In this document: positions 36,695 through 46,899 of the stretch, in pieces
Layout of the letters: each line of letters opens with the position of its first letter
Numbering within the stretch: the stretch's first letter is position 1
DNA from: Wenyingzhuangia aestuarii
GTDB lineage: Bacteria > Bacteroidota > Bacteroidia > Flavobacteriales > Flavobacteriaceae
Length of the DNA: 64,000 nt
Assembly: GCF_011927765.1 (NCBI RefSeq)
Contig: NZ_JAATJG010000001.1
Location: 344,792 to 408,791 of the forward strand
Direction of reading: 5' to 3'
The notes under the pieces: model-generated
The model's input: only the letters and a program-made list of their open reading frames with translations
Databases searched by the model: none
Told to the model about the DNA's origin: nothing
Translations under genes and position numbers: made by a program

Positions 36695-37813
36695 TTAGTT
36701 GCTTAACATTACAGGCATTACTAACATGGTAATTTCTTCACCTTCTTCTGTTCCGTCTGCAGGAGTTAAAATTCCGGCACGGTTAGGTAAAGACATTTCT
36801 AATTGTACGTTGTCAGAGGATAAGTTGTTTAACATTTCTGTTAAAAAACGAGAGTTGAATCCAATTTCTAAATCATCACCTTGATAATCACAATTCAAAC
36901 GTTCGTTGGCTTTGTTAGAAAAATCAATATCCTCTGCAGAAATATTCAATTCAGTTCCTGCCATTTTTAAACGAATTTGGTGTGTTGTTTTGCTAGAGAA
37001 AATAGACACACGTTTGGTAGAGTTTAAAAAAGAACCTCTAGAAATTGTTAATTTATTTGGATTCTCTTTAGGAATAACCGCATTGTAATTTGGATATTTT
37101 CCATCAATCAATCTACAAATTAAAGCCACATTGTCAAATGTAAACTTTGCGTTAGATTCGTTATATGATATAGAAACTTCTGCATCTGATGTAGCTAAAA
37201 TTCCTTTTAAAATATTCAAAGGTTTTTTAGGCATAATAAACTCAGCTACTTCATCGGCTTGTACATCTGTACGAGTATATTTTACTAATTTGTGAGCATC
37301 TGTAGCTACAAAGGTTAAGTTTTCTGTTCCAAACTGAAAGAAAACTCCACTCATTACAGGTCTTAAATCATCATTACCTGTAGCAAAAATAGTTTTAGAA
37401 ATAGCATTTGCCAGTACATTTGCAGGCACTACTGTAGTACTTGGGTTTTCTAAAGCTACTGCTTTTGGAAATTCGCTACCATCAAAATAAGGCATTCCGT
37501 AGTTTCCTTGTTCAGAGGTAATTTCTACTTCACTGCTTCCTTCAATTTTAAAAGTTAAAGGTTGATTTGGCAACGTTTTTAACGTATCCAATAAAATTCT
37601 AGAAGGCACAGCAATAGATCCTTCGCTATCAGATTGTACTTCTATAGTAGTAGACATGGTAGTCTCTAAATCTGAAGCAGATATTTTTAGTTCGTTTTCG
37701 CTTAGTTCAAATAAGAAATTATCTAAAATAGGTAAGGTATTACTTGTGCTAATAACACCACTTAAAACTTGCAATTGCTTTAACAATTGAGAGCTAGATA
37801 CTATAAATTTCAT
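36695..37813 (-). CDS. dnaN: DNA polymerase III beta subunit (sliding clamp)
   Basis: Ring-shaped processivity clamp for replication, 372 aa, with the three repeated clamp domains of about 120 residues. Typical stretches are KFIVSSSQLLKQLQVLSGVI at the N-terminus, RPVMSGVFF, and the C-terminal VMPVMLSN that lines the protein-binding pocket. It lies after gldG on the same strand with 113 bp between and a separate terminator. It is not beside dnaA or oriC here, which is usual for flavobacteria. Confidence 0.96.
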   Translation of the reverse strand: MKFIVSSSQLLKQLQVLSGVISTSNTLPILDNFLFELSENELKISASDLETTMSTTIEVQSDSEGSIAVPSRILLDTLKTLPNQPLTFKIEGSSEVEITSEQGNYGMPYFDGSEFPKAVALENPSTTVVPANVLANAISKTIFATGNDDLRPVMSGVFFQFGTENLTFVATDAHKLVKYTRTDVQADEVAEFIMPKKPLNILKGILATSDAEVSISYNESNAKFTFDNVALICRLIDGKYPNYNAVIPKENPNKLTISRGSFLNSTKRVSIFSSKTTHQIRLKMAGTELNISAEDIDFSNKANERLNCDYQGDDLEIGFNSRFLTEMLNNLSSDNVQLEMSLPNRAGILTPADGTEEGEEITMLVMPVMLSN

Positions 37814-37926
37814 AGGTTATGTTGTATGTAATGATACATGATTCGTGATAGCTAATATAGGAGGAAAACTCAATGAATCAAAGAAATGTTTTGAACATAA
37901 TTAACCAAAGTGTTAATAACCTTTCC

Positions 37927-39555
37927 TTAGTATTTAGATTTTCTATAGTAGAAAATAAGACCTCCAAAAACCGCTAATAAGAGCAAAGGAACAAATGTAT
38001 TTATAAGTTGCCATTTGGTTTTTTCTTGCGTTGCTTTGGGTCTGTTAATGCTGTCTAAAGCAATTTGTTTTGCACGTAACTGAATCAAACCGGTGTCATT
38101 TAACAAGTAGTTTACTGTGTTAATTAAAAATTCTTTATTGGCATAATAAGCTTGGGTCCATTTGTCTAAACCTAATTCCAAGGGTTTTCCTTTGCTAATT
38201 TGATTAGAGGCAATATCGCCATCGGCAATAACCACCATGCTGTTTTGTGTTCCTTTTTCTTGAAATTGATTTTCAAAAGGTTTGATCCTGTTTTTATAGG
38301 CCGATGAAAAATCTCCTTCTAACAAAATTCCTAAAATTTTAGAACCGGCATTGTAGGTTGTAATGTCAGAACTTTGTGTTATACTAGCCAGCGCTACATA
38401 ACTTGGAACCGATGTGGTTTTGCTTAGCTTAGAACTTTCTAACAAAACAGTTTTTTGAATGTTTGGGTTTAAAGTGTCTATACTATTGGTAAATTCCAAC
38501 TTTACTTCTCCTATGTTTTTGTTAATTACATGTTGATTGTTGGTTTTTAATACCGGATAATAATCCCATAAAAATTCGTCAAACTGAGTTTTGTTCCCCA
38601 CTTTACCCACAGCTAAAGGAATTTTAGCAGCATACAAATCTCTCACCAAATGTTTCTGAATTCGAACTCCGTAATTAAATAAATAATCGGTTAAGTTCAA
38701 ATCTCTTTGATAGGCTAATACTTTTCCGTTTTGCATTAAACTATCCTTAGGGGTGTGTACTAGGTCTAACAACCAAAGTGTTTTTCCTCCATTAATGGTA
38801 AACTGATCCAAGGTGAATTTTTCTGCCTCTGTAAAAGCTTCTGTAGGTTTGCTAATAATAGCCAAATCAAAACTTTGTAACTGAGCTAATGTTTTTTGTG
38901 GCTGTTTAGCCACAGAATCTAAAGTAAAAGGAGCTAAAAAATAATTTTGTCCTAGAGTTTTTAAAAAGTCATATTGATAAATATCTTCCAATTCTCCATT
39001 TCCTCTAAGAATGGCAATTTTTTGTTGCTTAGTAGCGGTGACTTTCTGAATAGCATTGGCAAAAGCAAATTCTAAATTTTGGATAGAGTTTTCTATCTGT
39101 GTAGTTTCATCATTAAAAGAAGAATTTTTTAACAAGCTAACAGCAGTAGTCTGGTCTCCATATTTTACAATAGCCCAAGGAAAAATAATACTTTCAGAAA
39201 CAACTCCGTCCTCTTGCACTGTTAATTTACTAGGAGCTAATCCTTGTTGAGTTAGTTTTTCTTCGTTGTTTTTGGGATTTAAAAAACGATAATGAATATG
39301 GGAGTTTTTAGCGGTAATTTCTTTTAAAAAATAATCAGTTTCCTTGCTCAATCTTTCAAAATCATAAGGAAGATTTCCAGACAAATACACGCTAATATAA
39401 ATGTCTTTATCAATGGTTTTTAACAATTCTTTAGTAGGTGTAGATAAAGAATATTTTTGATCCTTGGTCAAATCCCATCGATAATTTACTTGGTTGATGA
39501 TAAACTGAATCAAACCAAAGAAAACAAATAAGAGGATGTATTTTTTCTTAATCAT
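37927..39555 (-). CDS. gldG: gliding motility ABC transporter component GldG
   Basis: GldG-type auxiliary component of the GldAFG ABC transporter, needed for gliding in Flavobacterium johnsoniae. It is 542 aa, with a membrane segment at residues 5-22, a large periplasmic region of the ABC-transporter auxiliary type (DLTKDQKYSLSTPTKELL, VSVYLSGNLP-like ISVYLSGNLPY), and a C-terminal membrane segment near 518-537. Its start overlaps gldF by 8 bp. gldA is not in the window. Confidence 0.92.
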   Translation of the reverse strand: MIKKKYILLFVFFGLIQFIINQVNYRWDLTKDQKYSLSTPTKELLKTIDKDIYISVYLSGNLPYDFERLSKETDYFLKEITAKNSHIHYRFLNPKNNEEKLTQQGLAPSKLTVQEDGVVSESIIFPWAIVKYGDQTTAVSLLKNSSFNDETTQIENSIQNLEFAFANAIQKVTATKQQKIAILRGNGELEDIYQYDFLKTLGQNYFLAPFTLDSVAKQPQKTLAQLQSFDLAIISKPTEAFTEAEKFTLDQFTINGGKTLWLLDLVHTPKDSLMQNGKVLAYQRDLNLTDYLFNYGVRIQKHLVRDLYAAKIPLAVGKVGNKTQFDEFLWDYYPVLKTNNQHVINKNIGEVKLEFTNSIDTLNPNIQKTVLLESSKLSKTTSVPSYVALASITQSSDITTYNAGSKILGILLEGDFSSAYKNRIKPFENQFQEKGTQNSMVVIADGDIASNQISKGKPLELGLDKWTQAYYANKEFLINTVNYLLNDTGLIQLRAKQIALDSINRPKATQEKTKWQLINTFVPLLLLAVFGGLIFYYRKSKY

Positions 39556-40267
39556 TGTCTAACTGTAATTTAGTAATTCCTAAAAAAAGAAAAGTAATGC
39601 TTAAAAAATAAAAGAGATCGGTAGTGTCTAAAACTCCTCTACTAATACTTTCAAAATGTTGTGGAATTCCAAAGGAGTTCCATCCAAAATTTGAGGCAGC
39701 CGATAAGCTTTCTAAAGCAGAAAAACCAAAGTAAAGAACAGTATTGATAAGAATACTAAGAATAAATGCAGTAATGCTGTTTTGAGTATAAATAGAACTA
39801 AAAATTCCAATAGCTATATAAGTAGCCGCTACTAAAATTAAGCCAATATAAGAGGTAAAGGTGCTTCCTAAATCTATATTCCCAACAGGATTTCCTAATT
39901 GATAGGTGCTGTAAACAAAAATAAAAGTAGGGACTAAAGCAATGGCAATAATAGCTAAATAACCTAAAAATTTACCAATGATTATTTTAGTGTGAGAAAT
40001 AGGCAATGTTTTTAAAATTTCAATGGTTCCGTTGCTGTATTCGTCCGCAAAACTTTTCATGGTAATGGCGGGAATCAAAAAAACAAAAAGCAACGCACTG
40101 TTTTCAAAAAAAGCATTAATGTTGGCAAAGCCTGTGTAAATAACATTGCTATAACCTTTAAAAACCCATAACAATAAAGCATTCATTAATAAAAAAGAAG
40201 CAATGATTAAGTAGCCCACAGGGTTGTTAAAAAAGGACTGTATTTCTTTGTTAAAAATAGCTTTCAT
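39548..40267 (-). CDS. gldF: gliding motility ABC transporter permease GldF
   Basis: ABC-2 type permease of 239 aa with about six membrane segments. The start KEIQSFFNNPVGYLII and the stretch MKSFADEYSNGTIEILKTLPIS are characteristic of GldF. It forms the membrane part of the GldAFG transporter, whose cargo is not established. Its start overlaps the stop of the upstream gene by one base, and gldG overlaps its end. Confidence 0.93.
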   Translation of the reverse strand: MKAIFNKEIQSFFNNPVGYLIIASFLLMNALLLWVFKGYSNVIYTGFANINAFFENSALLFVFLIPAITMKSFADEYSNGTIEILKTLPISHTKIIIGKFLGYLAIIAIALVPTFIFVYSTYQLGNPVGNIDLGSTFTSYIGLILVAATYIAIGIFSSIYTQNSITAFILSILINTVLYFGFSALESLSAASNFGWNSFGIPQHFESISRGVLDTTDLFYFLSITFLFLGITKLQLDND

Positions 40268-41109
40268 TAAGGATGCGTGGGTTTCTTAAATTCGATGCTA
40301 ATGCTACTTCTGTAATCTAAACCTAACAAGGTAGAAGCTCCACCAACGGTTTGTAAATTACTTTTGTAGACGGCAATTTCTAAAAAATCTCCTGAATTAA
40401 AAAGAGCCATTTTGTTACCTGCAACGTTTCTTTGGTTGTCTGGCAAATCAAAATTAACAATGTCACTGTATTTATTGTGCACTTTTTTTAAGGTATATCT
40501 TCCTAAAGAAATTACATAATCTCTTCCTTTTCCTACACTGTGAAACAATTCTCTAGTAACGTTAGTAATTACGTTTCCGTAGTTGTCTATATAAATTACA
40601 GAGCCAATAATTTTACTTTCAGAGATGGTTTGCGGTTGCAGTTCTACCATTTTCTTAATTTCAGTTAAAGGTCTACCAATCACTTCTAAGGTTCCACCTC
40701 TAGCAATATGACAAGCTACATTTACAAAAACATCTAACACAGAAAAACTAGTCTCTACACGATCGTGAATATTGATTTCTACAATTTTTGTAGGATTGAT
40801 TTCCGATGCAATTAAAGACATAATTCCGTTGTTGGGACAAACAAAATAATGATCGTCTAACAACAAGGCAATGTGTTTGTTTTCAGGAGTCATTTCAGAA
40901 TCTACTCCTACAATATGTATGCTTCCTTTAGGAAAACTCTTGTATGCGTTCTTTAAAATATAAGCCGTTTCGGTAATGTTAAAAGGAGAGATTTCGTGAG
41001 AAATATCTACAATAGTAGTCTCAGGTAATAAATTGTAAATGGCTCCTTTTACTGCCGACACAGAGTGGTCTTTTCTTCCGAAATCAGTAGTTAGGGTGAT
41101 GAATGCCAT
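40267..41109 (-). CDS. SAM hydroxide adenosyltransferase (DUF62 family)
   Basis: Cleaves S-adenosylmethionine with water to adenosine and methionine; related to fluorinase and chlorinase. The length of 280 aa is normal. The N-terminal ITLTTDFGRKDHSVSAVKG holds the conserved Asp and the family start, HIVGVDSEM and VCPNNGIMSLI bind the nucleoside, and VIYIDNYGNVITN is the C-terminal family motif. It is the first gene of the gldF-gldG run. The physiological role of the family is not settled. Confidence 0.9.
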   Translation of the reverse strand: MAFITLTTDFGRKDHSVSAVKGAIYNLLPETTIVDISHEISPFNITETAYILKNAYKSFPKGSIHIVGVDSEMTPENKHIALLLDDHYFVCPNNGIMSLIASEINPTKIVEINIHDRVETSFSVLDVFVNVACHIARGGTLEVIGRPLTEIKKMVELQPQTISESKIIGSVIYIDNYGNVITNVTRELFHSVGKGRDYVISLGRYTLKKVHNKYSDIVNFDLPDNQRNVAGNKMALFNSGDFLEIAVYKSNLQTVGGASTLLGLDYRSSISIEFKKPTHP

Positions 41110-41168
41110 ATGTAGAAACGGTAAGGATGTTTTTGTGAATTATTCTAAGCAAATTTACAGAATTGTAA

Positions 41169-42164
41169 ATGATAATTATGTACTTTGTAGCTGCAATTTA
41201 TAAACAGATTTTTAGCTTGAACGAACGTTTAATTACCCTAGAGGAAATCAACCCAATAGACTTTTTTGGGCCTAATAATTCTCATATTAATTTGATTAAA
41301 TCTTATTATCCAAAATTAAAATTGGTAGTTAGAGGAAACGAAATTAAAGCTTACGGAGAAGCCATTTTATTAGATGAATTTGAAAAGAGAATAGAAGTTT
41401 TAGTAAACTATCTAGCCAAGTACAATAAGTTAGATGAAACAAGTATAGAGCAACTTTTATTGTCATCAGAAATAGAACTGCAAAAACAACGTCTTAAAAA
41501 CGATGTGTTGGTACATGGTGTAGGAGGAAAATTAATCAAACCTCAAACAGAAAACCAATACAACATGGTAAAAGCCATAGCGGTGAACGATATGTTGTTT
41601 GCCGTAGGACCTGCAGGTACCGGAAAAACCTATACTGCGGTGGCCATGGCTGTGAGAGCTTTAAAAGAAAGAGAGGTTAAAAAAATTATTTTAACCAGAC
41701 CAGCAGTAGAATCTGGAGAAAACTTAGGTTTTTTACCAGGAGATATGAAAGAGAAATTAGATCCTTACATGCAACCTTTGTATGATGCTTTGCGAGATAT
41801 GATTCCTGCAGAACGTTTGGCATCGCATATGGAAAAAGGAGTTATTCAAATTGCTCCATTGGCTTTTATGCGTGGTAGAACTTTAGACAATGCTTTTGTA
41901 ATTTTAGACGAAGCACAGAACACCACTCACAGTCAAATGAAAATGTTCTTAACCCGTATGGGAAAAAGAGCCAAGTTTGTAATTAACGGAGATCCTGGTC
42001 AAATAGATTTACCAAGAAAACAAGTGTCTGGATTAAAAGAAGCTTTGTTGGCTTTAAAAGATGTAAAAGGAATTGCTCAGGTCTATTTAGATGGGAAAGA
42101 TGTCATTCGTCACCGTTTGGTTAAGGAAATTATTACAGCTTATAAAAGTATAGAAACTGAGTAA
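41169..42164 (+). CDS. phoH: PhoH family ATPase
   Basis: Cytoplasmic P-loop ATPase of 331 aa. Residues 1-105 hold a KH-like PhoL-type N-terminal part, Walker A is GPAGTGKT (about 146-153), and Walker B is FVILDEAQNTT. The stretches ILTRPAVESGENLGFLPGD and MKMFLTRMG are diagnostic. PhoH proteins are linked to RNA handling and phosphate stress. The start is uncertain: ATG 41169 and ATG 41178 are both possible. Confidence 0.92.
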   Translation: MIIMYFVAAIYKQIFSLNERLITLEEINPIDFFGPNNSHINLIKSYYPKLKLVVRGNEIKAYGEAILLDEFEKRIEVLVNYLAKYNKLDETSIEQLLLSSEIELQKQRLKNDVLVHGVGGKLIKPQTENQYNMVKAIAVNDMLFAVGPAGTGKTYTAVAMAVRALKEREVKKIILTRPAVESGENLGFLPGDMKEKLDPYMQPLYDALRDMIPAERLASHMEKGVIQIAPLAFMRGRTLDNAFVILDEAQNTTHSQMKMFLTRMGKRAKFVINGDPGQIDLPRKQVSGLKEALLALKDVKGIAQVYLDGKDVIRHRLVKEIITAYKSIETE

Positions 42165-42256
42165 GATAAAGAGATAATAGTTTAAGAGCTAAGCTTTAGG
42201 AAGTAATTAGAATAAAAGTCTTGATTCTAGATTCTAGATACTTGATTCTAAATACC

Positions 42257-42264
42257 TATTTTTG
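42257..42264 (+). promoter_or_regulatory. -7 element of purC
   Basis: TATTTTTG matches TAnnTTTG, 19 bp before the purC ATG. Just upstream, 42222-42253 has repeated TTGATTCTAGATTCTAGATAC units similar in style to the trpE-trpG repeat. Confidence 0.5.
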
Positions 42265-42283
42265 CATCAAATTAAATTCCGAG

Positions 42284-43231
42284 ATGAGTAACACAATTAA
42301 CGATACCAACTTTAATTTTCCAGGGCAAACAGCTATTTATAAAGGAAAAGTTCGTGAAGTTTATACGGTAAACGAAAAATTAGTAATGGTAGCATCAGAC
42401 AGACTTTCTGCTTTTGATGTCATTATGCCAAAACAAATTCCTTATAAAGGACAAATCTTAAATCAGATTGCAGCTAAAATGTTAGAAGCAACCAAAGATA
42501 TTTGTCCAAACTGGGTATTGGGAACACCAGATCCTAATGTAACTATAGGTTATGCTTGCGAGCCTTTTAAAGTAGAAATGGTAGTACGTGGATACTGTAC
42601 AGGTCATGCTTGGAGAACTTATAAAAGTGGAGAAAGAGTGTTGTGTGGAATTACCATGCCAGAAGGATTAAAAGAAAATGATAAGTTTCCAAATCCAATT
42701 ATTACTCCAACAACCAAGGCAGATTTAGGTGATCATGATGAAGATATTTCTAGAGAAGCTATTTTGGCTAACGGAATTGTGTCAGAAGAAGATTACAAAC
42801 AATTAGAAGCGTATACGTTGGCTTTGTTTGCAAAAGGAACGGAATTAGCTGCAGAAAGAGGATTGATTTTAGTAGATACCAAATATGAATTTGGAAAAAC
42901 AGCAGAGGGTAAGATTGTGGTAATTGATGAAATTCACACACCAGATTCTTCTCGTTATTTTTATGCTGATGGTTATCAAGAAAGACAAAACAACGGAGAG
43001 GCTCAAAAGCAATTGTCTAAAGAGTTTGTTCGTCAATGGTTGATAGAAAACGGATTTCAAGGAAAAGAAGGACAACAAATTCCTGAACTAACTGAAGAAA
43101 AAATAGAAGAAATTTCTAATAGATATATTGAGTTGTACGAGCAAATTACAGGAGAAGATTTTGTAAAAGCAGATATTTCTAATGTGTTAGAAAGAATAGA
43201 TAAGAATGTTACAGATTTTTTAAAAGCGTAA
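42284..43231 (+). CDS. purC: SAICAR synthase
   Basis: Phosphoribosylaminoimidazole-succinocarboxamide synthase of purine synthesis, 315 aa, the longer form usual in Bacteroidota. The ATP-binding start is [10 protein letters not shown], then [32 protein letters not shown], and the C-terminal [14 protein letters not shown]-like [14 protein letters not shown] start at ATG 42284 (MSNTINDTN), after the -7 element at 42257. No PurR or riboswitch site was recognised. Confidence 0.95.
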   Translation: MSNTINDTNFNFPGQTAIYKGKVREVYTVNEKLVMVASDRLSAFDVIMPKQIPYKGQILNQIAAKMLEATKDICPNWVLGTPDPNVTIGYACEPFKVEMVVRGYCTGHAWRTYKSGERVLCGITMPEGLKENDKFPNPIITPTTKADLGDHDEDISREAILANGIVSEEDYKQLEAYTLALFAKGTELAAERGLILVDTKYEFGKTAEGKIVVIDEIHTPDSSRYFYADGYQERQNNGEAQKQLSKEFVRQWLIENGFQGKEGQQIPELTEEKIEEISNRYIELYEQITGEDFVKADISNVLERIDKNVTDFLKA

Positions 43232-43245
43232 CTTTTACAAATCAT

Positions 43246-43280
43246 AAAAAAGCCTCAAGCTAATTGTTTGAGGCTTTTTT
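43246..43280. terminator. bidirectional terminator between purC and the beta-helix gene
   Basis: AAAAAAGCCTCAA and TTGAGGCTTTTTT form a 13-bp stem with a short loop between convergent genes. Confidence 0.88.
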
Positions 43281-43293
43281 GTATAATCTTTTT

Positions 43294-45879
43294 TTAGTTC
43301 TTAATTACTTTTAGTACGCTAGGTTTGTTACTTATAATTTTTACAAAATAAACTCCTGGAGGTTGATTTTGGATGTTTAACGGAGTTTGGCCATTTGCAA
43401 TGGTACATGTTTTAGATTGAATTAATTGAGATTGTACATTGTAAATCTCTACAGGAACTTCTCCATTACTAACAGGAACCGTTAAATAAAATTCTCCATG
43501 TGTTGGGTTAGGGCTAACTTTTGCATTGCTGTAGTAGTCTATAGTGTTTATAGAAAGCCCTTCGCAGTTTGGTTCGGAAGCTATTTTTACGACATCTCCT
43601 TGGTTTACTTGGATTTCTATAGAAGTAGATGTGGTTTCAAGAACCAATTCATCATTTACAGAAACTTTATAAGGGGGTGTACCATTGTTAATTTCAATAG
43701 CGTAAGTTCCATTGCTTTTTAAAGAGGATTCTACATGAATACTTGAACTTTCTTCTATTTGAACCTTAAAACATTGTTGTTCCGTTTTTCCTTGTAAAGA
43801 AATACACAAATCATAAGTATTAGGTTCTATATTTTCTAGAGTAATTTCTTTGGTAAAACCAGTAGTTTGTCCGTTAAAGGTTACAGTATAGTTTTCTGTA
43901 ATATCTGCAGAAATGCTTACTTTTCCATTGTTTTCGTTTGGACAGGTTTCTGAGTATGAAGTAATGGTGAATTGAGAGTCAAACACCGTCCATGCTTCCC
44001 CTTCTCCAGTATCTTCAATAGCGTTTATACCTGCAGTCCATCGGGTACCACCACGTTCGTAAGCACCAATATCTGGGCTAGAACCTTGGTAAGGTTTGGT
44101 AAAGCCATTAATAATAGGAGCTGCATCAATTAAAGAGCTACCTGCAGATGGCATGAAATTTAAATTTTCTGCATTTTCAAAAGGAGAATCTGTAAAAATA
44201 GGACTGTTCTGAATGTCAAACTCACTGGGTCCTGTACCTGTATGCCAACTACCCGTGTTTGCGTAATTGTTATAAATTTTATTGTTAGGTTGGGGGTACC
44301 CATTTACCCAAGATTCCATTGCGGTTTGAGCATTCCATATAGTATTGTGATAAAAGTCTAAGTGAGTATTGTTCCAGTTTACTTGGTAACCAGACCAAGA
44401 TACATTCCAAATGACATTGTGATGCACAACATATCCTTTGCTATTGTTGTCTAAATAAATACCAGCTGCTTTGGCTGGATCACTAGGGTTGTGTGAGTAG
44501 GATGGAGCTGTGGCATCATGAAACCAGTTGTGGTGAATTTCATTGTTTTTAAGGTTGTTGTTTCCAACGGTGTAAAAAATACCAGAATCACTATTAATTA
44601 TTTGAGATCGAGATACATCGTTATAAGCTACTTCGGAGTCTGTTCCTGCAACATACATACCATCTCTACCTGTGTTAAAAATGGTGTTTTTAAGTATTTT
44701 CATTCTGTCTCCACTAGTTCTTATAGGAGATGCGTGTATTCCAATATAATCTGTATTGCTAATGGTATTTCCTTCCACCGTACAATCATCAGCTGCCCAT
44801 CCAGATATTACAATACCATTTACAGAACTGTGGTTAATGGTACATCCTTTAATAAGTGTATTATCTCCTAAAACCTCTATGGCTGCTTCTCCAACTTGAG
44901 CTCCGGTATTGGTAAGTGAATCGTGACCTTCGCTACCATGGGTTATCGTACAGTTGATGATTTGATTGTAGTCAGCGTTGTTGGGGATTTTAATAGCTCC
45001 TCCAAAAAATTCAATACCTTCTAATTTTATATAATCCCCGTTTAATTCAGCAGCATATTTTCGAGTAGCGTATTTTACGGTACCATTACTAGGTAGGTTT
45101 CCATCGGCAGGTTGAAAATATAAGGTTTGATTGGTAGAATCGTAATACCATTCTCTAGCATAATCTAAAGCTTCTAACTTATCAAACAAATACATTTGTC
45201 CTCTTTGGTTGCCTGGGTAATTTCTCCAGGTGGTAGGGTTGTGTGTGCTAAAAGGCCATTTGTTAATATCTACTTCGGTAAAATCAATTCTAGAAGTGGT
45301 GTTGGCTGTAATAGTTCTAGTCCAACTAGCACCAGAATGAGCCCCTAAATAATAAACCAATCCTCCTGTCCAATTTATATTAGGAATGTTATCGGCTGTA
45401 AAGTGAGTGCCATCACCTCCGGTAACAGGAGTACAGTTTATGGTCCAACGGTTGTTATCTGTATTGTTTGGCCATCTAGCTAAATCCATAAATTCATTAT
45501 GGTGATAAACAGCTCTAAATCTTTTCTCTATATTCATGTTTACAGAGGTTTTGTAAATAGAGCCGTTGTGTGGTTGCCAATTGTTTAGACTTTTGGTAGC
45601 GTTAATTTCTACTTTTTCGCCATCGGCTGCTTTAAAGGTTAAATAATTAGAAGCGTTTCCGTTTTTATTGATAATAAATTCTTGTTCATAAACGCCCCCT
45701 CTAATAATACAGATATCTCCTGCATTCATTACAGAAACAGCCTTGTTAAAAGTAAGGTAGGGTTGATGAATACTTCCATTGTTAGCATCGTTACCATTGG
45801 TAGAAATATAAATAGTTTTTCCAAAAACAGTAGCACTAAAAAGAAAGGCAATTAGAATAAAATGTAGTTGTATTTTCAT
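43294..45879 (-). CDS. secreted right-handed beta-helix protein with T9SS sorting domain
   Basis: Protein of 861 aa, exported through T9SS. A signal peptide (residues 1-20, ending VFG) is followed by TIYISTNGNDANNGS and a right-handed parallel beta-helix to about residue 605, ending in SPDIGAYERGG. Repeated short strands with N-G-I and N-T-I turns fit pectate-lyase-like folds. Residues 630-780 are two Ig-like beta domains with CPNENNGKVSIS and TYDLCISL, a type I associate with flavobacterial CAZymes. The last 75 residues (VSPNPTHGEFYL to the end) are a type A sorting domain. It may cleave a marine polysaccharide, but no lyase or hydrolase family can be assigned, so activity is unproven. Confidence 0.85.
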   Translation of the reverse strand: MKIQLHFILIAFLFSATVFGKTIYISTNGNDANNGSIHQPYLTFNKAVSVMNAGDICIIRGGVYEQEFIINKNGNASNYLTFKAADGEKVEINATKSLNNWQPHNGSIYKTSVNMNIEKRFRAVYHHNEFMDLARWPNNTDNNRWTINCTPVTGGDGTHFTADNIPNINWTGGLVYYLGAHSGASWTRTITANTTSRIDFTEVDINKWPFSTHNPTTWRNYPGNQRGQMYLFDKLEALDYAREWYYDSTNQTLYFQPADGNLPSNGTVKYATRKYAAELNGDYIKLEGIEFFGGAIKIPNNADYNQIINCTITHGSEGHDSLTNTGAQVGEAAIEVLGDNTLIKGCTINHSSVNGIVISGWAADDCTVEGNTISNTDYIGIHASPIRTSGDRMKILKNTIFNTGRDGMYVAGTDSEVAYNDVSRSQIINSDSGIFYTVGNNNLKNNEIHHNWFHDATAPSYSHNPSDPAKAAGIYLDNNSKGYVVHHNVIWNVSWSGYQVNWNNTHLDFYHNTIWNAQTAMESWVNGYPQPNNKIYNNYANTGSWHTGTGPSEFDIQNSPIFTDSPFENAENLNFMPSAGSSLIDAAPIINGFTKPYQGSSPDIGAYERGGTRWTAGINAIEDTGEGEAWTVFDSQFTITSYSETCPNENNGKVSISADITENYTVTFNGQTTGFTKEITLENIEPNTYDLCISLQGKTEQQCFKVQIEESSSIHVESSLKSNGTYAIEINNGTPPYKVSVNDELVLETTSTSIEIQVNQGDVVKIASEPNCEGLSINTIDYYSNAKVSPNPTHGEFYLTVPVSNGEVPVEIYNVQSQLIQSKTCTIANGQTPLNIQNQPPGVYFVKIISNKPSVLKVIKN

Positions 45880-45999
45880 TTAAAACATAGTAATATGTGT
45901 TGGACTAATTTATAGATTACTATTTGTTTTTGAGGTTGCTCATTCGTAATTCACTAGAACATATATGCTATTTTACAAATCATTTGATTTTTTGGATGT

Positions 46000-46860
46000 T
46001 TAAATTTCATCACCTAAAAAGCTTTTAAATTTTTGAGGATTTCCGTCTTCATCATTAGTGAGTAAGTAGTAAATCATTCCAGCATCAGAAATATCTGCTC
46101 TATCTTCTTTGTGTTTGCGCATGCATTTCCATATCCAGGCAATGTCTGGGTTTGGATGATTTTTTAACCAATCCCAGGGACTCCAATTGTGATTAGAACT
46201 CCAACCTTCGTTAGGGTTGTTTTTGTTGTTTTGATCTTTAATTCTTTTAAACGCTAATCGGTTTTTGCTTAATTCTATTACTTGTTCAATGCTATGGTGA
46301 TTAGGTCTTCTTAAGTGATGATCGTTGTAATTGCTGTGAGATAAAATATAGACATGCGATAAACAGTTGATGTTTCCGTTGCTAACCGTTTTTTGTACAG
46401 CTTGGTATAGAAATTCAGAAGGTCCCATGTTGATGAAAAACAGAGGGTTGTTTTTGGTGGATTTTTCTAGCTCTTTTTGTAAGTGTTTAATGGCTTTTTC
46501 TTTGTGAGTACCCACATCAAAAAAAACAGAAGAATTAAAATTCCATCGTTCAATAGCTCCATTTACCCCTTCTTTCATGTAATTTCTTACTGTAGTATGC
46601 GGAGGTGATGGCATAAAGTTGTTATAAGAAAAATGAACCAGTTTATTTTGTAGTTTCTTTTTTGCCAACATGGCCAAGGCAGCAGGAGTAGCTCCCCAAT
46701 CATCAGGATCTGCATAGTTGTATTTTCCAGTGTACTCTAAATCTGGTTGTGCATTACCATCTGCACTACAAGCAATTCTGTTCTGATTGTAAGTTAAGAA
46801 TTGAGCTGATGAGCTAAGAGAAAAGTAGAAAAGAGTAGTGAATAAAAATAATGATTTCAT
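46000..46860 (-). CDS. secreted protein of unknown function, possibly nucleoside-hydrolase-like
   Basis: Protein of 286 aa with a signal peptide ending at SSSAQ (about residue 19). The mature start IACSADGNAQPDLEY, followed by ADPDDWGATPAALAMLA, recalls the Asp-rich start of inosine-uridine nucleoside hydrolase folds (DxD then DDxxA), and later segments contain many His and Trp (SNHNWSPWDWLKNHPNPDIAW). I do not recognise the family with confidence. It lies 39 bp after the CBM6-like lipoprotein gene and 120 bp before the beta-helix gene, on the same strand, so the three are probably expressed together. Confidence 0.7.
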   Translation of the reverse strand: MKSLFLFTTLFYFSLSSSAQFLTYNQNRIACSADGNAQPDLEYTGKYNYADPDDWGATPAALAMLAKKKLQNKLVHFSYNNFMPSPPHTTVRNYMKEGVNGAIERWNFNSSVFFDVGTHKEKAIKHLQKELEKSTKNNPLFFINMGPSEFLYQAVQKTVSNGNINCLSHVYILSHSNYNDHHLRRPNHHSIEQVIELSKNRLAFKRIKDQNNKNNPNEGWSSNHNWSPWDWLKNHPNPDIAWIWKCMRKHKEDRADISDAGMIYYLLTNDEDGNPQKFKSFLGDEI

Positions 46861-46899
46861 TTGCTAAAATTAAGTGATATAAGACAAGTGTTGTTGAGG

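Noticed and set aside
44518-44871. 117-codon open frame opposite the beta-helix gene
   Set aside because: It is a shadow of repetitive beta-helix codons and has no recognisable product or promoter.
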